Source: OMIS01 sp044350895 (GTDB taxonomy: Bacteria > Patescibacteriota > Microgenomatia > UBA1400 > PJMF01). From it: a stretch of DNA of 64,000 nt. Shown here piece after piece: positions 15,315 to 24,028 of the stretch (position 1 is the first letter of the stretch; each line of letters opens with the position of its first letter). A program made the translations under genes and the position numbers. A model generated the notes under the pieces. That model did no database searches, was not told the origin of the DNA, and was given only the letters and a program-made list of their open reading frames with translations. The stretch spans positions 29,413-93,412 of the forward strand of contig JBILGT010000003.1 in NCBI GenBank assembly GCA_044350895.1, given 5' to 3'.

Positions 15315-16934
15315 ATGGCAGCTAAACAATTAGCATTTAGTGATGACGCACGACAAAAGATGCTTGCAGGTATCAACAAACTTGCAGCAGCAGTAACAAC
15401 CACACTTGGTCCAAAGGGACGCAATGTGGCAATCGATAAGGCATGGGGTTCCCCAACAGTCTTACATGACGGTGTCAGTGTCGCAAAAGAAATTACATTA
15501 GAAGATAAGTTTGAAAATATGGGTGCTCAGCTTGTTAAAGAAGCAGCCAACAAAACCAACGATGCAGCTGGAGACGGTACAACTACCGCAACACTACTTG
15601 CACAACAAATTGCTAATAAAGGTATGAAGTATGTCACTGCAGGAGTCAATCCAATGCTCATGAAGCGTGGTATGGATAAAGCAGTTGAAGCAGTTGTGGC
15701 AGAAATCCGCCGCCTTGCCAAACCAGTCAAAGAATCTGATTGGGAAAAGGTAGCAACAATTTCAGCACAGAACGAAGTTATTGGTAAAAAAGTGGCTGAA
15801 GCGCTCAAACTCGTCGGTAAAGACGGTGTCTTGGAAGTTGAAGAAGGTAAAACCATGGACATTACCATCGACCACAAAAAAGGAATGGTTTTGGACAAAG
15901 GCTACGCCTCTCCATACTTCGTCACCAATTCTGATGCTATGGAATCTGAAATCAAGAATCCATATATCTTAGTAACTGATCAAAAAATCTCTACCATTCA
16001 AGATCTGTTACCACTTCTTGAGGGGTTCATGAAGATCAGTAAAGATCTTGTTATCATCGCTGATGATATTGATGGTGAAGCACTGACCACACTCGTAGTT
16101 AACAAACTGCGTGGTGCATTCAATGTTTTAGCTGTCAAAGCTCCAGGCTTTGGTGATCGCAAAAAAGAGATGCTCCAAGATATTGCTATTTTGACAGGTG
16201 CCAACCTCGTTTCAAATGAAACAGGTCGCACACTCAAAGAAGCATCCGTGGAGGACTTAGGACGTGCTGATATGGTTCGTTCTACCAAAGATGAGACAGT
16301 TATAGTGGGTGGCAAAGGTAGCCAAGCTGACATTGATGGCCGCATTGCACAAATTGAGGCACAAGAAGACAAAGTCACTTCAGACTTTGATCGCGAAAAA
16401 TTGACTGAGCGCCGCGCCAAATTAACTGGTGGTGTCGCAGTCATTCAAGTTGGTGCAGCCAGTGAAATGGAGATGAAGAACCTCCAAGAGCGCGTCAAAG
16501 ATGCTAAAGAAGCATTAAAGGCAGCAATTGATGAAGGTATCATCCCAGGCGGCGGTGTCACATACATCCAAGGTGGCAAGGTTTTAGATACTGTTACTAC
16601 AGTGGGCTATGACGAAGAAGTCGGTGTGAAGCTCATCAAGGAAATCCTTGAACAGCCACTCCGTATGCTTGCTCGTAACTCTGGTGTCGATGAAGGTGAA
16701 GTTGTCTACCAAATCAAACAAAAAAATGAACCAACATTTGGTTTTGATGTGATCACCAATACCTATGGTGACATGATTAAAGCTGGTGTGATTGAGCCTG
16801 CTAAGGTTGCTACTTCAGCACTCAGAAACGCTGCATCCGTCGGTTCAATGATCTTAACCACAGATTGTTTGATCACTGATGCTCCAGAGGACAAAAAGGC
16901 AATGCCATCCCCTGATATGGGCGGCATGATGTAG
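15315..16934 (+). CDS. groEL: Chaperonin GroEL
   Basis: 539 residues, typical length (E. coli 548). It contains the canonical blocks TTLGPKGRNVAIDK, DGVSVAKEI, the nucleotide-binding DAAGDGTTTATLLAQ (D87-equivalent), the apical domain with KAPGFGDRKKEML, VGAASEMEMKNLQERVKDA, IIPGGGVTY, and the C-terminal Gly/Met-rich tail DMGGMM. It refolds proteins in an ATP-dependent cage with GroES. SD AAAGGAAA precedes the ATG. An intrinsic terminator follows 26 bases after the stop, so groES-groEL is a closed bicistronic operon under the variant CIRCE. Confidence 0.97.
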   Translation: MAAKQLAFSDDARQKMLAGINKLAAAVTTTLGPKGRNVAIDKAWGSPTVLHDGVSVAKEITLEDKFENMGAQLVKEAANKTNDAAGDGTTTATLLAQQIANKGMKYVTAGVNPMLMKRGMDKAVEAVVAEIRRLAKPVKESDWEKVATISAQNEVIGKKVAEALKLVGKDGVLEVEEGKTMDITIDHKKGMVLDKGYASPYFVTNSDAMESEIKNPYILVTDQKISTIQDLLPLLEGFMKISKDLVIIADDIDGEALTTLVVNKLRGAFNVLAVKAPGFGDRKKEMLQDIAILTGANLVSNETGRTLKEASVEDLGRADMVRSTKDETVIVGGKGSQADIDGRIAQIEAQEDKVTSDFDREKLTERRAKLTGGVAVIQVGAASEMEMKNLQERVKDAKEALKAAIDEGIIPGGGVTYIQGGKVLDTVTTVGYDEEVGVKLIKEILEQPLRMLARNSGVDEGEVVYQIKQKNEPTFGFDVITNTYGDMIKAGVIEPAKVATSALRNAASVGSMILTTDCLITDAPEDKKAMPSPDMGGMM

Positions 16935-16960
16935 TCTCTGCAATAGATTGTAATTAAGAA

Positions 16961-16986
16961 AAGGCTCCCCGTTGGGGAGCCTTTTT
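16961..16986 (+). terminator. Rho-independent terminator of groES-groEL
   Basis: AAGGCTCCCC (16961-16970), GTT loop, GGGGAGCC plus T-run (16974-16986): a ten-base-pair GC-rich stem followed by five Ts. Confidence 0.95.
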
Positions 16987-17047
16987 GCTTTCTAAAGCTG
17001 AATAAATAGGCTTTACGAAGTACCTACTTTTTTGATACAGTACACTC

Positions 17048-18469
17048 ATGAATGAAACCATCGGTCTTTCAGAAAAAGATTTAGGACAAACAGCAGCAGC
17101 TGCCACTGAATCAGTGGCTCCACAGCGATCGCTTATTGATATTCCATTCGGTTCACAACCTACTCCAGCACCATCAGGGGAGCGAGCCACAGGCGGTGAA
17201 TTCGTGATGCCTCAAGGTGTCGTAACTGAAATGGAACAGTACGATATTGAGACAACTGGGAGTTTGCAGAATAAACTTTGGACAGCAAAGATTAGGTTGG
17301 GTTCAGCAGCCACTCCAGAAGCAAGAACTATAGAAGCTACCAGAATTAAAGCACTTGAAGCCGTTCTGAAAGTTCGTAATCAAGAAGTAGCAGTGGAACG
17401 ACGACAGCGCAGAACAAAATTGTTGGTGAATGTTAGGGATTTCTTCAGAGCCAATCCCGCAAATTTCCAATATCCACTCTGGTCTGGTCCTGAAAAACGA
17501 GCCCAGATGGATGCATTAAAAGCTGATCTCGCGGCAGCTACAGACTGGATGGGAAACGCACGCAATCCACGCCACACTGAGGGTGAACAAACCGCTGCTG
17601 ACCAAACTGTTTCAGATACCGAATCACCACAAGGATTTGTTGGAGAAGTAACAGAGGAGACGAATAGTGAACCAGCTGAATTAACTTCGCATGAAAGAAT
17701 GAGACAGCAGAAAGCAAGTGCTGAAGCCAGATTGGCTGCTACAGCAGCAGAGTCTGCAGAAGCCCAAGAACGGGCAGCAGAGGCTCGGCAACAAGCAGCT
17801 CTAGCAGAACAACAGCGTGGTGAAGCAATCAGGGACATGAGAATTGCTGATCATACCGCAGAGATTACCGCACAACTGGTTGCAGATCATCCTGATTCGC
17901 TGACTGGTTCAAATGCTAAATTGGTCTATGAAACAGTAGCATCTGACCCGGGTACAGCTCACCTTGAAATGGGTATGCGCCTGCGAATTGTTGAAGGTGT
18001 ACTAAATAACTTAGCCGATCGACGCGCTGAACGTCGTGCTGCTCCTCCACGAGCACAAGTTTTAGCGACAATTGAACGTGCGGTTGAGCGAGTTATACAG
18101 AACTATCAGGGTGATCAGAACGCACTGCCTCAATTGGTTGATGAACAGGTCGAGCGTGCGACAGCATTTATGAGTGAAGACGTACGAATAGAAGATTCGC
18201 AATATGAGCAAAAACTTGCTGCATACAATGCGCAAGATACTCAAAATCGTGGTGAAGCTCCAGAGAAGTACATGACGATACCTGGATATAACTTTACTCA
18301 AGATGAAGTGGCTGCTGTTCACGTAAAGGTAACTGAGCAGATTGCCAAGAGACAGCTTCCCACTGCACCAGAAACTGCATCTGCACCAGCGGAAGTTGTG
18401 GCAACTGCTACTCCAGCTGAAGCTCCACAAAAAAAACGGAGCCTCTGGAATCGTTTAACAGGCAGATAA
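17048..18469 (+). CDS. Ala/Glu-rich coiled-coil protein of unknown function
   Basis: 473 residues, not recognised. It has a disordered N-terminus, a helical block (~75-165), an acidic linker, a long Ala/Glu/Gln/Arg coiled coil (~215-270), a folded helical region (~275-440), and an Ala/Pro linker ending in a basic KKRSLWNRLTGR tail that could bind membrane or nucleic acid. The composition and modular style resemble the 901-residue protein at 4.7-7.4 kb, but I cannot show homology. A TACAGT (17036-17041) ends six bases before ATG 17048 with no SD, suggesting a leaderless mRNA. Confidence 0.65.
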   Translation: MNETIGLSEKDLGQTAAAATESVAPQRSLIDIPFGSQPTPAPSGERATGGEFVMPQGVVTEMEQYDIETTGSLQNKLWTAKIRLGSAATPEARTIEATRIKALEAVLKVRNQEVAVERRQRRTKLLVNVRDFFRANPANFQYPLWSGPEKRAQMDALKADLAAATDWMGNARNPRHTEGEQTAADQTVSDTESPQGFVGEVTEETNSEPAELTSHERMRQQKASAEARLAATAAESAEAQERAAEARQQAALAEQQRGEAIRDMRIADHTAEITAQLVADHPDSLTGSNAKLVYETVASDPGTAHLEMGMRLRIVEGVLNNLADRRAERRAAPPRAQVLATIERAVERVIQNYQGDQNALPQLVDEQVERATAFMSEDVRIEDSQYEQKLAAYNAQDTQNRGEAPEKYMTIPGYNFTQDEVAAVHVKVTEQIAKRQLPTAPETASAPAEVVATATPAEAPQKKRSLWNRLTGR

Positions 18470-18532
18470 ACTTCATACTTTTTCATCAACACCATCTTGT
18501 TTTTTTTATAAAAAATTTCATACTGCTGATAT

Positions 18533-19147
18533 ATGGTGATATCCAAAGAGCCAATGTACGGTCGTAGACACTATGCAAATTCAGCGCCTGCCACGTCTGA
18601 GGTAAACTTAGCGACGGAAGAGTATCCGTTTGAATTGAATCAAGAACAAGTGACTGAATTAGTAGATGATGTGATTCGAGCAGTTACAGCCAAAATACAC
18701 AACACAGTTGACGGGAGTCTCCCACCACAGCTAAATTTTGTGTGTGGTCCAGACATTAAAATTACCTATCAACGAGATAAAACTATGCCTGGTGCTGTGG
18801 CATACACAATATACGAGTCAAATCTCAATCAAGTTGGGGAAGCTCCTGAAGCACTCGTTGTCATTACAAACCATAATGATAAAAGCAACGCACACTTCCA
18901 AGTTGAGTCTAGTTCAGGAACATATTACGTCCACTTTTGGACAACTGATACCAAACAACTGCAAAAGATAAGTAATGCTGTACAAGCATTTATGTTTGAT
19001 TCTGTCTCAGGATTGCGTGAAACGCTACAAGGTTTTGGAACAGTAAGCCAGAATACTCAGGAACTGAGAGAAGAGGAAACGGGAATTCGCGTTTTTGCAC
19101 AGAATATCTTGAAAAAACTATCGAGTGTATTTAGAGGGAAAAAATAG
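18533..19147 (+). CDS. Protein of unknown function
   Basis: 204 residues, not recognised. The central part (about 35-160) looks like an alpha/beta fold with alternating strands (QLNFVCGPDIKITYQ, AYTIYES, ALVVITNHND, FQVESSSGTYYVHFW). The C-terminus is helical and ends in a basic LKKLSSVFRGKK. A TTGTTT (18497-18502), 17-base spacer and CATACT (18520-18525) form a promoter ending seven bases before ATG 18533; no SD. It is convergent with the following gene (stop 19147 next to stop 19148). A second in-frame ATG, eight codons in, is possible. Confidence 0.6.
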   Translation: MVISKEPMYGRRHYANSAPATSEVNLATEEYPFELNQEQVTELVDDVIRAVTAKIHNTVDGSLPPQLNFVCGPDIKITYQRDKTMPGAVAYTIYESNLNQVGEAPEALVVITNHNDKSNAHFQVESSSGTYYVHFWTTDTKQLQKISNAVQAFMFDSVSGLRETLQGFGTVSQNTQELREEETGIRVFAQNILKKLSSVFRGKK

Positions 19148-20701
19148 TTACTTTCCTTCACCGCGCGCAAACACACCTTCAATTTCACGCTCAGCACCAC
19201 CTAGTTCACTAGCAAGTACCGGGGAAAGGCGAAGCTCTTTGACGTATATGTGACCATCTTCACCCTGAGTTAGTCCGCCAAAGTGCATAAATGAAGAAAA
19301 ATACATGCCAATTACACTTTTTACTGTATGGATCAGCTCTTTTGGCTTAATCCGATCAATCAAAAATGTGGCGTAGGCAGGTACTAATGGTTCTGGAATT
19401 TCTGTGATTCGTTTTAAAAATATAACAAATTCTTCAAATTTTTCCTGCATTTCCAATTCAACTTGTTTGGGAGATTTGCCTTCAACACTCGGAATAAATC
19501 TTTTTTGAATATACTCCATCTGTTTGAGCAACTTCGCGATTTCAGCTCGACTTGCATCATCAGTAGATAGAGCGTACGCATCCTGGAGCGCTAAATAGGT
19601 AGGTTGGAGTTCTTGAGAAAAGTGAAGCAGGGACTCAGTGTGTTTTTGAGATAAGCTAAAGCGATCCCTAAATAGCTTAACTGTTTCATCATGCATAAAA
19701 TCTTGAAGATGTTCATTTCCAGTGTGCGAAAGTCTTGTCATATATGCTGCACTAATTTCTTGTGTAGCAGCTTCCAAATCTTCATAGAGTGGGATAAGGA
19801 GTCTGAATGCTTCCTCAACGGAAATCGGTTTTGGAAACTCTATGATGATCTCCTCAGTTGTGGAGAGATTTTTTAACTCTCTGTTTGCTTCATGCGTCCG
19901 TACTTGTTTAATTCGTACGCTTTTATAGCCAATTTTGGTCAAGCTTGCATGTATCAACGAGCGAATAGCAGATCCGCATCGTTCCATTAAAATGGTATTT
20001 AGCGGTGAAAGTTGTTTAACAAGCTCATATCCTGTTACTTCCACATCTTTTTTCATCTCAGTAATTTCATCAATATCGAAGTATGCGACGTTAACGTGTA
20101 AGTCTGCAGCACTTTGTGTTCCTCGGCCATTACCTCTGTGTAATCGCTTTATAAGCGCTGTGTATCCAGATAAGTAATAAATTCTCAGACGACTTAAAAG
20201 TAACTCAGCAACTGCAAGATTTTTTCCTTCTGCAATAATCTGAACAGCAGTTTCAACACCTTGAGCTAATACTTCTGCAGCAGCTTCAGGAGTCAGACGA
20301 TCGAGCATTTCGCCCCAACGTACTGGGTTATCGTTAAATAAATCAAACAACCAAATAATGCAGTGGGCGTTCATTGTGTGGCCATTAGCTTCAATTTTAT
20401 GGGTAGTATGTGTTGAAGCGGCATCAGTAAGCACAGCTTGACACGAAACATTCTCATCAAGAAAAATTGTTTTCTTACCGATTTGATCTGAAAAAGTATT
20501 GCCCTCAGTGAAAATTTGGTTGAGAAATTCAACCCGTCCTTTAACATCAAACCTAGGTCTTCCTCCCTCCATAACAAGTTTTGGTGCCTCAGGGTTAACC
20601 TGGCCTTCTGTCATGAAAGAACCATAGTTCTTTTCAAGAACTTCTGGCAGTTGGAAATGGGTAGATGCGCGGTATGCGGCATTTTCGGCAAGGTTAGGCA
20701 T
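19148..20701 (-). CDS. Large soluble protein of unknown function
   Basis: 517 residues, not recognised; no signal peptide or membrane segment. It is largely helical in the second half (about 280-480, with heptad-like stretches such as EDLEAATQEISAAYMTRL), and mixed alpha/beta in the first half. Cys and His occur, but no catalytic or metal-binding pattern stands out. A minus-strand TATAAT (20734-20739) lies 32 bases before its ATG, and an almost perfect 19-base palindrome occupies the leader, so the gene may be under specific repression. It is transcribed away from pgeF with its own promoter. Confidence 0.65.
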   Translation of the reverse strand: MPNLAENAAYRASTHFQLPEVLEKNYGSFMTEGQVNPEAPKLVMEGGRPRFDVKGRVEFLNQIFTEGNTFSDQIGKKTIFLDENVSCQAVLTDAASTHTTHKIEANGHTMNAHCIIWLFDLFNDNPVRWGEMLDRLTPEAAAEVLAQGVETAVQIIAEGKNLAVAELLLSRLRIYYLSGYTALIKRLHRGNGRGTQSAADLHVNVAYFDIDEITEMKKDVEVTGYELVKQLSPLNTILMERCGSAIRSLIHASLTKIGYKSVRIKQVRTHEANRELKNLSTTEEIIIEFPKPISVEEAFRLLIPLYEDLEAATQEISAAYMTRLSHTGNEHLQDFMHDETVKLFRDRFSLSQKHTESLLHFSQELQPTYLALQDAYALSTDDASRAEIAKLLKQMEYIQKRFIPSVEGKSPKQVELEMQEKFEEFVIFLKRITEIPEPLVPAYATFLIDRIKPKELIHTVKSVIGMYFSSFMHFGGLTQGEDGHIYVKELRLSPVLASELGGAEREIEGVFARGEGK

Positions 20702-20709
20702 ACTGAATA

Positions 20710-20739
20710 TATAGGAAATTATCCTATAGTAGTATTATA
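20710..20739 (-). promoter_or_regulatory. Promoter and palindromic operator-like site of the 517-aa gene
   Basis: Minus-strand -10 TATAAT (plus ATTATA, 20734-20739). Just downstream in the leader is TATAGGA (20710-20716), five bases, TCCTATA (20722-20728): seven-base perfect arms. The palindrome covers about +1 to +18 of the transcript, the usual position for a repressor operator. Confidence 0.55.
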
Positions 20740-20758
20740 CACCTTGTCGTATCAAATA

Positions 20759-21373
20759 TTACTTGAGAGAAATAACACTCCAGTTCATCGGGACGCCTGG
20801 TCCTTCAGAACGATATGAGTAGAAGCAGTTTGTATCATGGACAGTACACTGGGGAGAAACGGTGATGAGCAGGTCATCCTGAGGAAAGATCGATTCTGCT
20901 TGCAAACGATTCTCGCGTTGCAAGTCATAATTAAGAGTTTTTGCTTCATTAGTAGTGTGGCAACTGGTACAAATTGCCGGTCCAAACCAGACATATAGTG
21001 GTCCACTGAGTGTAAAGTGTGTTCGCAGGTGTTTCAGAACTTTTTTTGTAATCTGCTGCTGCGTGCTGCGTCTTCCTGCATGAATAGCTGCAATCACTCC
21101 ACGAGGGTGATAGATCAAAATGGGTAAGCAGTCGGCATGTTTAACAGCAAGGGTGAGGTCGGGGACAGTGGTAATGAGTGCGTCTACATCAGGGTGATGG
21201 GTAGTTTGGTTATCAGAAACAATAGCAAAATTGGATTGGTGTACTTGTTCCATGGTTACAAAAAATGTGTTTTCCAGATCTGGAAGAGTTTTGAGAGTAT
21301 CAAAACTCTCATCACGTGTGGTGCTAAACGAGTGAACGCTAGTATGTGGTATACAGTGTGTAAGCATGGGCAA
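20759..21373 (-). CDS. pgeF: PgeF/YfiH-family laccase-domain purine nucleoside enzyme
   Basis: 204 residues, a little shorter than typical members (about 240). Family signatures are clear: MEQVHQSN, VDALIT, the metal-site block VKHADCLPILIY, AAIHAGRRST, FGPAICTSCHTT, and the C-terminal DTNCFYSYRSEG. The conserved His/Cys/His triad binds zinc. Members have adenosine deaminase and purine nucleoside phosphorylase activities in vitro; older annotations call them polyphenol oxidase. Two in-frame ATGs (20759-21373 begins MPML) leave the exact start open by two codons. Confidence 0.88.
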   Translation of the reverse strand: MPMLTHCIPHTSVHSFSTTRDESFDTLKTLPDLENTFFVTMEQVHQSNFAIVSDNQTTHHPDVDALITTVPDLTLAVKHADCLPILIYHPRGVIAAIHAGRRSTQQQITKKVLKHLRTHFTLSGPLYVWFGPAICTSCHTTNEAKTLNYDLQRENRLQAESIFPQDDLLITVSPQCTVHDTNCFYSYRSEGPGVPMNWSVISLK

Positions 21374-21382
21374 TAAAAAGAG

Positions 21383-21456
21383 TAGCAGGACTGAGATTCG
21401 AACTCAGGACCTTCGGTTTATGAATCCGATGCTCTAACCAACTGAGCTATCCTGCC
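21383..21456 (-). tRNA. tRNA with CAU anticodon (elongator Met or Ile2)
   Basis: 74 nt on the minus strand folds as a cloverleaf. Acceptor GGCAGGA pairs with TCCTGCT (G1-U72 wobble), discriminator A73. D-arm GCTC/GAGC with AGTTGGTTA loop; anticodon loop TTCATAA; variable loop AGGTC; T-arm CTGAG TTCGAAT CTCAG. Position 31-39 is an A-A mismatch. CCA is not encoded. It lacks the C1-A72 mismatch of initiators, so it is an elongator Met tRNA or the lysidine-modified Ile(CAU) tRNA; sequence alone does not settle which. Confidence 0.9.
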
Positions 21457-21511
21457 TTGATGTGCTTTCGGTACAGTATACCTGTGCAACGATGGCAAAT
21501 TATATCAGGTT

Positions 21512-21541
21512 TTGACGGATTGGTTAAGGATGAGGTATAAT
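21512..21541 (+). promoter_or_regulatory. Promoter of the initiator tRNA gene
   Basis: TTGACG (21512-21517), 18-base spacer, TATAAT (21536-21541). Predicted start about 48 bases before the mature tRNA 5' end. Confidence 0.75.
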
Positions 21542-21595
21542 CAGAATTTCTCAAGACTTTATCTTGCAAGAGTAAAGCCACGAATTTGAGATTCG

Positions 21596-21664
21596 CGCGG
21601 GGTAGTGTACGGTGCACGTGAGGCTCATAATCTCACAGGCCGGGTTCGACTCCCGGCCCCGCAA
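21596..21664 (+). tRNA. Initiator tRNA-fMet (CAU), compact variant
   Basis: 69 nt cloverleaf. Acceptor CGCGGGG pairs with CCCCGCA leaving C1 opposite A72, the hallmark of bacterial initiator tRNA; A73, no encoded CCA. Anticodon loop CTCATAA as in bacterial initiators. Odd points: the anticodon stem has A29-U41, G30-C40, G31-U39 instead of three G-C pairs; the D-loop is only about five bases (ACGGT); the 11-24 pair is U-A rather than the initiator A-U; the variable loop has four bases. T-arm is CCGGG TTCGACT CCCGG. Confidence 0.9.
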
Positions 21665-21673
21665 CATTAAATA

Positions 21674-22228
21674 TTATTGTAATTTTTTGATTGCTGTTCT
21701 TGAGATTTTTAAGTGCCCTTGTAGTAATTTAGGCTTACCTTCTAAAAGTCGTTGTGTATTTATCCATTTAGTACCTGAACTGTTTGGTTTAACTAAGAGA
21801 GTTGGTTTTTCTGGAAGTATACAGGCATAGCTATAGGTAGTCCAACCAGCTCTATTAGTGGAAAAATCTACAAATTGCAACATTCCAGCTGCCAATGTGA
21901 CACCCAATTCTTCCAATACTTCTCGTTCTGCAGCTCGTAGTCCAGCAAAAATCATCTGCTCCAATGTTAAAATCAAATGAGGGTCTTGTTGCGAACCTTC
22001 ATCAATAACACCAGTGAAATCACCATTGTCTATTTCTATTTTTCCTCCAGGTAAGGCAGCTACATATTTATTAATATTTGACCAGCCAGGACGTATAGTA
22101 AAAACTACCTCTTGAGTATATTCTTGACCAGTTTTAGGGTTAATGTCTGGAGCAATTATAACTGCTCGAGCAATTTGAGTTTTGAGTTCTGCTGAAGTGA
22201 TTGATTCTTTTGAACGCGACATAGACAT
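21674..22228 (-). CDS. Nudix hydrolase family protein
   Basis: 184 residues. The Nudix motif is present as AAEREVLEELGV, but the stretch between the leading GGK.E (LPGGKIE) and this REVLEELGV helix is expanded by an insertion of about 30 residues (IDNGDFTGVIDEGSQQDPHL...). Substrate is unknown; members hydrolyse nucleoside diphosphates linked to another moiety. Surrounding strands VVFTIRPGWSN and WTTYSYACIL are consistent with the Nudix fold. The gene ends ten bases from the initiator tRNA on the other strand, so its transcript would read antisense through the tRNA unless terminated. Confidence 0.8.
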   Translation of the reverse strand: MSMSRSKESITSAELKTQIARAVIIAPDINPKTGQEYTQEVVFTIRPGWSNINKYVAALPGGKIEIDNGDFTGVIDEGSQQDPHLILTLEQMIFAGLRAAEREVLEELGVTLAAGMLQFVDFSTNRAGWTTYSYACILPEKPTLLVKPNSSGTKWINTQRLLEGKPKLLQGHLKISRTAIKKLQ

Positions 22229-22276
22229 GAATATAAAGTTGAAAAAACTAATGTCAATATTCTAAAACAACCAAGA

Positions 22277-22282
22277 TATAAT
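22277..22282 (+). promoter_or_regulatory. -10 element of the deaminase gene (leaderless)
   Basis: A perfect TATAAT ends six bases before ATG 22289. Initiation seven bases downstream of the hexamer would start the mRNA at the A of the ATG. Confidence 0.65.
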
Positions 22283-22288
22283 CAGGCC

Positions 22289-22750
22289 ATGTCGAGTGAT
22301 GAATTATTCATGACTGAAGCCATTAAAGAAGCAGAAAGTGCTGTGCAAAGTGGTGACTTTCCAATTGGTTGTGTTTTGGTTATAAATGGTAAAGTAGTTG
22401 CTAGATCACATAATACAGGCTATTCAGACAAAAATAGGTTGGCTCATGCAGAACTAAAAGTTCTGATGGAATCAAGAGAACTATTAGAACAGCATAAGGG
22501 AGAAGCAACTCTATACTCCACATATGAGCCATGCCCTATGTGTTTTGGCGCGCTTATTCTGATGAAGATCAGTCGAGTTGTTTGTGGAATAGATATTGAT
22601 CACAGTGGCTGCTTAGACATGAAAGCTCATTTACCTGCTTTTTGGAAGCAATCGAAATTTAATTTTCAAATTAAGAGGGGTGTTTTGGAAGAAGAATGCA
22701 AAGAAGTTTTCAAAAAAGGGAAAATGGCAAGTGAATATAATTTTGAGTGA
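22289..22750 (+). CDS. Cytidine/deoxycytidylate deaminase-family enzyme (TadA-like)
   Basis: 153 residues with the zinc deaminase signatures HAEL (His ligand and catalytic Glu) and EPCPMCFGALIL (two Cys ligands). The order and the PCPMC form fit TadA (tRNA A34 to inosine) and the related guanine deaminase subgroup. FPIGCVLV and ARSHN match the N-terminal TadA-like strands. Which nucleobase it uses cannot be fixed from sequence. It lacks an SD and has a -10 six bases upstream, a leaderless arrangement. Followed at 18 bases by the helicase gene. Confidence 0.8.
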   Translation: MSSDELFMTEAIKEAESAVQSGDFPIGCVLVINGKVVARSHNTGYSDKNRLAHAELKVLMESRELLEQHKGEATLYSTYEPCPMCFGALILMKISRVVCGIDIDHSGCLDMKAHLPAFWKQSKFNFQIKRGVLEEECKEVFKKGKMASEYNFE

Positions 22751-22768
22751 GTGTATAACTACTTACCT

Positions 22769-24028
22769 ATGTCCGACCGTTCCATTGATTTGCATAACGA
22801 TGTGATTGAGCAGTTGCTTGCTTCACCCACCAAAACCTATTTACCACACACAACAACTGAAAAGTTTGATCTTTCGCAGGATCAAGCAGAAGTTTTTGCA
22901 GCCTGTATCGACTGGTTGAACAATCCCACAGGCACTCATTTAAGCATCGGTGGGTACGCAGGAACGGGTAAAACAACACTTATTGGGGTACTTCGTAAGT
23001 ATATTGCCAAACATGACCCAAAGAAGCGAATTGCCTTTGCTAGTTTCACCGGGCGCGCTAGCCAAAACTTAGGCAATAAACTCCTAGAGCAGAACGCTTT
23101 TTTTGAAGGAAAAGATACAAACGGTACGATTCACAAGCTTATTTATAACGCGCTTTTGGATAATGAAGGGCGGATTGTCACTTGGCAGCGCAATGAAAAA
23201 CTCGAATATGACTTGATTATCGTTGATGAAGCCTCAATGATTACCGAAGATATTTGGGATGATTTATGCCGCTACAAAATGCCAATTCTGGCATTTGGGG
23301 ATCATGGACAGCTGCCGCCAATTGGGAGTAGTTTCAATCTCATGGAAAAACCTGATCTCCGCCTAGAAAAAATTCACCGTCAGGCAGATGGCAATCCGAT
23401 TATTCATTTGGCTACGCTCGCGCGAACTGGTGCAGAAATTCCTTTCGAAAACTTTAGCAGCAAAATTCGCAAAATTTCTCGACAATCTGAAGAAGCAGGA
23501 GAGCTCATGGAGCGATTTTTTACGCAGTTCACCAGCGACACCCTGATTTTGTGTGGTAGTAATAAAACTCGTGTCAATCTTAATCAACAAGTTCGTCATG
23601 CCATGGGTTCTGAACAACTCTTGCCACATGTTGGTGACCGAGTGGTGTGTCTTAAAAATAACTACGAAAACAAGGACGGCCATATTTATAACGGTATGAT
23701 TGGCACAATCACTGAGCTCACAGCAGAGGATGAACATTGGTATAAAGCCACTGTAGATTTTCCAGATGATGGCAAAGTCTATCGAGGGCGAATCAGTAAA
23801 CATCAATTTAATAGCCTAAAAGCAGTTGAAAATATACCAGGTTTGCACTTTAGTAAAATTGGAGATCGTTTTGATTTTGGTTATGCTTTGACAGTGCACA
23901 AAGCACAAGGCTCTCAAGCTAAACGAGCATTAGTATTTGATGAATCATATTTATTCCGTGAGCATGCCCACCGCTGGTTGTATACCGCTATCACTCGTGC
24001 AGAAGAAGAGTTGTATATTCTGCGCTAG
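22769..24028 (+). CDS. SF1B DNA helicase, Dda/RecD-like
   Basis: 419 residues from ATG 22769; the frame is open from GTG 22751, but a TATAAC (22754-22759) nine bases before 22769 favours the later start. Helicase motifs are complete: motif I GGYAGTGKTT, Ia ASFTGRAS, II IIVDEAS, III AFGDHGQLPP, IV-like KIHRQADGNP, V TVHKAQGSQ, VI YTAITRAEEEL. The size and lack of a RecD N-terminal extension match phage T4 Dda (439 residues) and stand-alone RecD-like helicases, 5'-3' translocases. It acts on DNA during repair or replication restart; no RecBC partner is seen. Confidence 0.88.
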   Translation: MSDRSIDLHNDVIEQLLASPTKTYLPHTTTEKFDLSQDQAEVFAACIDWLNNPTGTHLSIGGYAGTGKTTLIGVLRKYIAKHDPKKRIAFASFTGRASQNLGNKLLEQNAFFEGKDTNGTIHKLIYNALLDNEGRIVTWQRNEKLEYDLIIVDEASMITEDIWDDLCRYKMPILAFGDHGQLPPIGSSFNLMEKPDLRLEKIHRQADGNPIIHLATLARTGAEIPFENFSSKIRKISRQSEEAGELMERFFTQFTSDTLILCGSNKTRVNLNQQVRHAMGSEQLLPHVGDRVVCLKNNYENKDGHIYNGMIGTITELTAEDEHWYKATVDFPDDGKVYRGRISKHQFNSLKAVENIPGLHFSKIGDRFDFGYALTVHKAQGSQAKRALVFDESYLFREHAHRWLYTAITRAEEELYILR

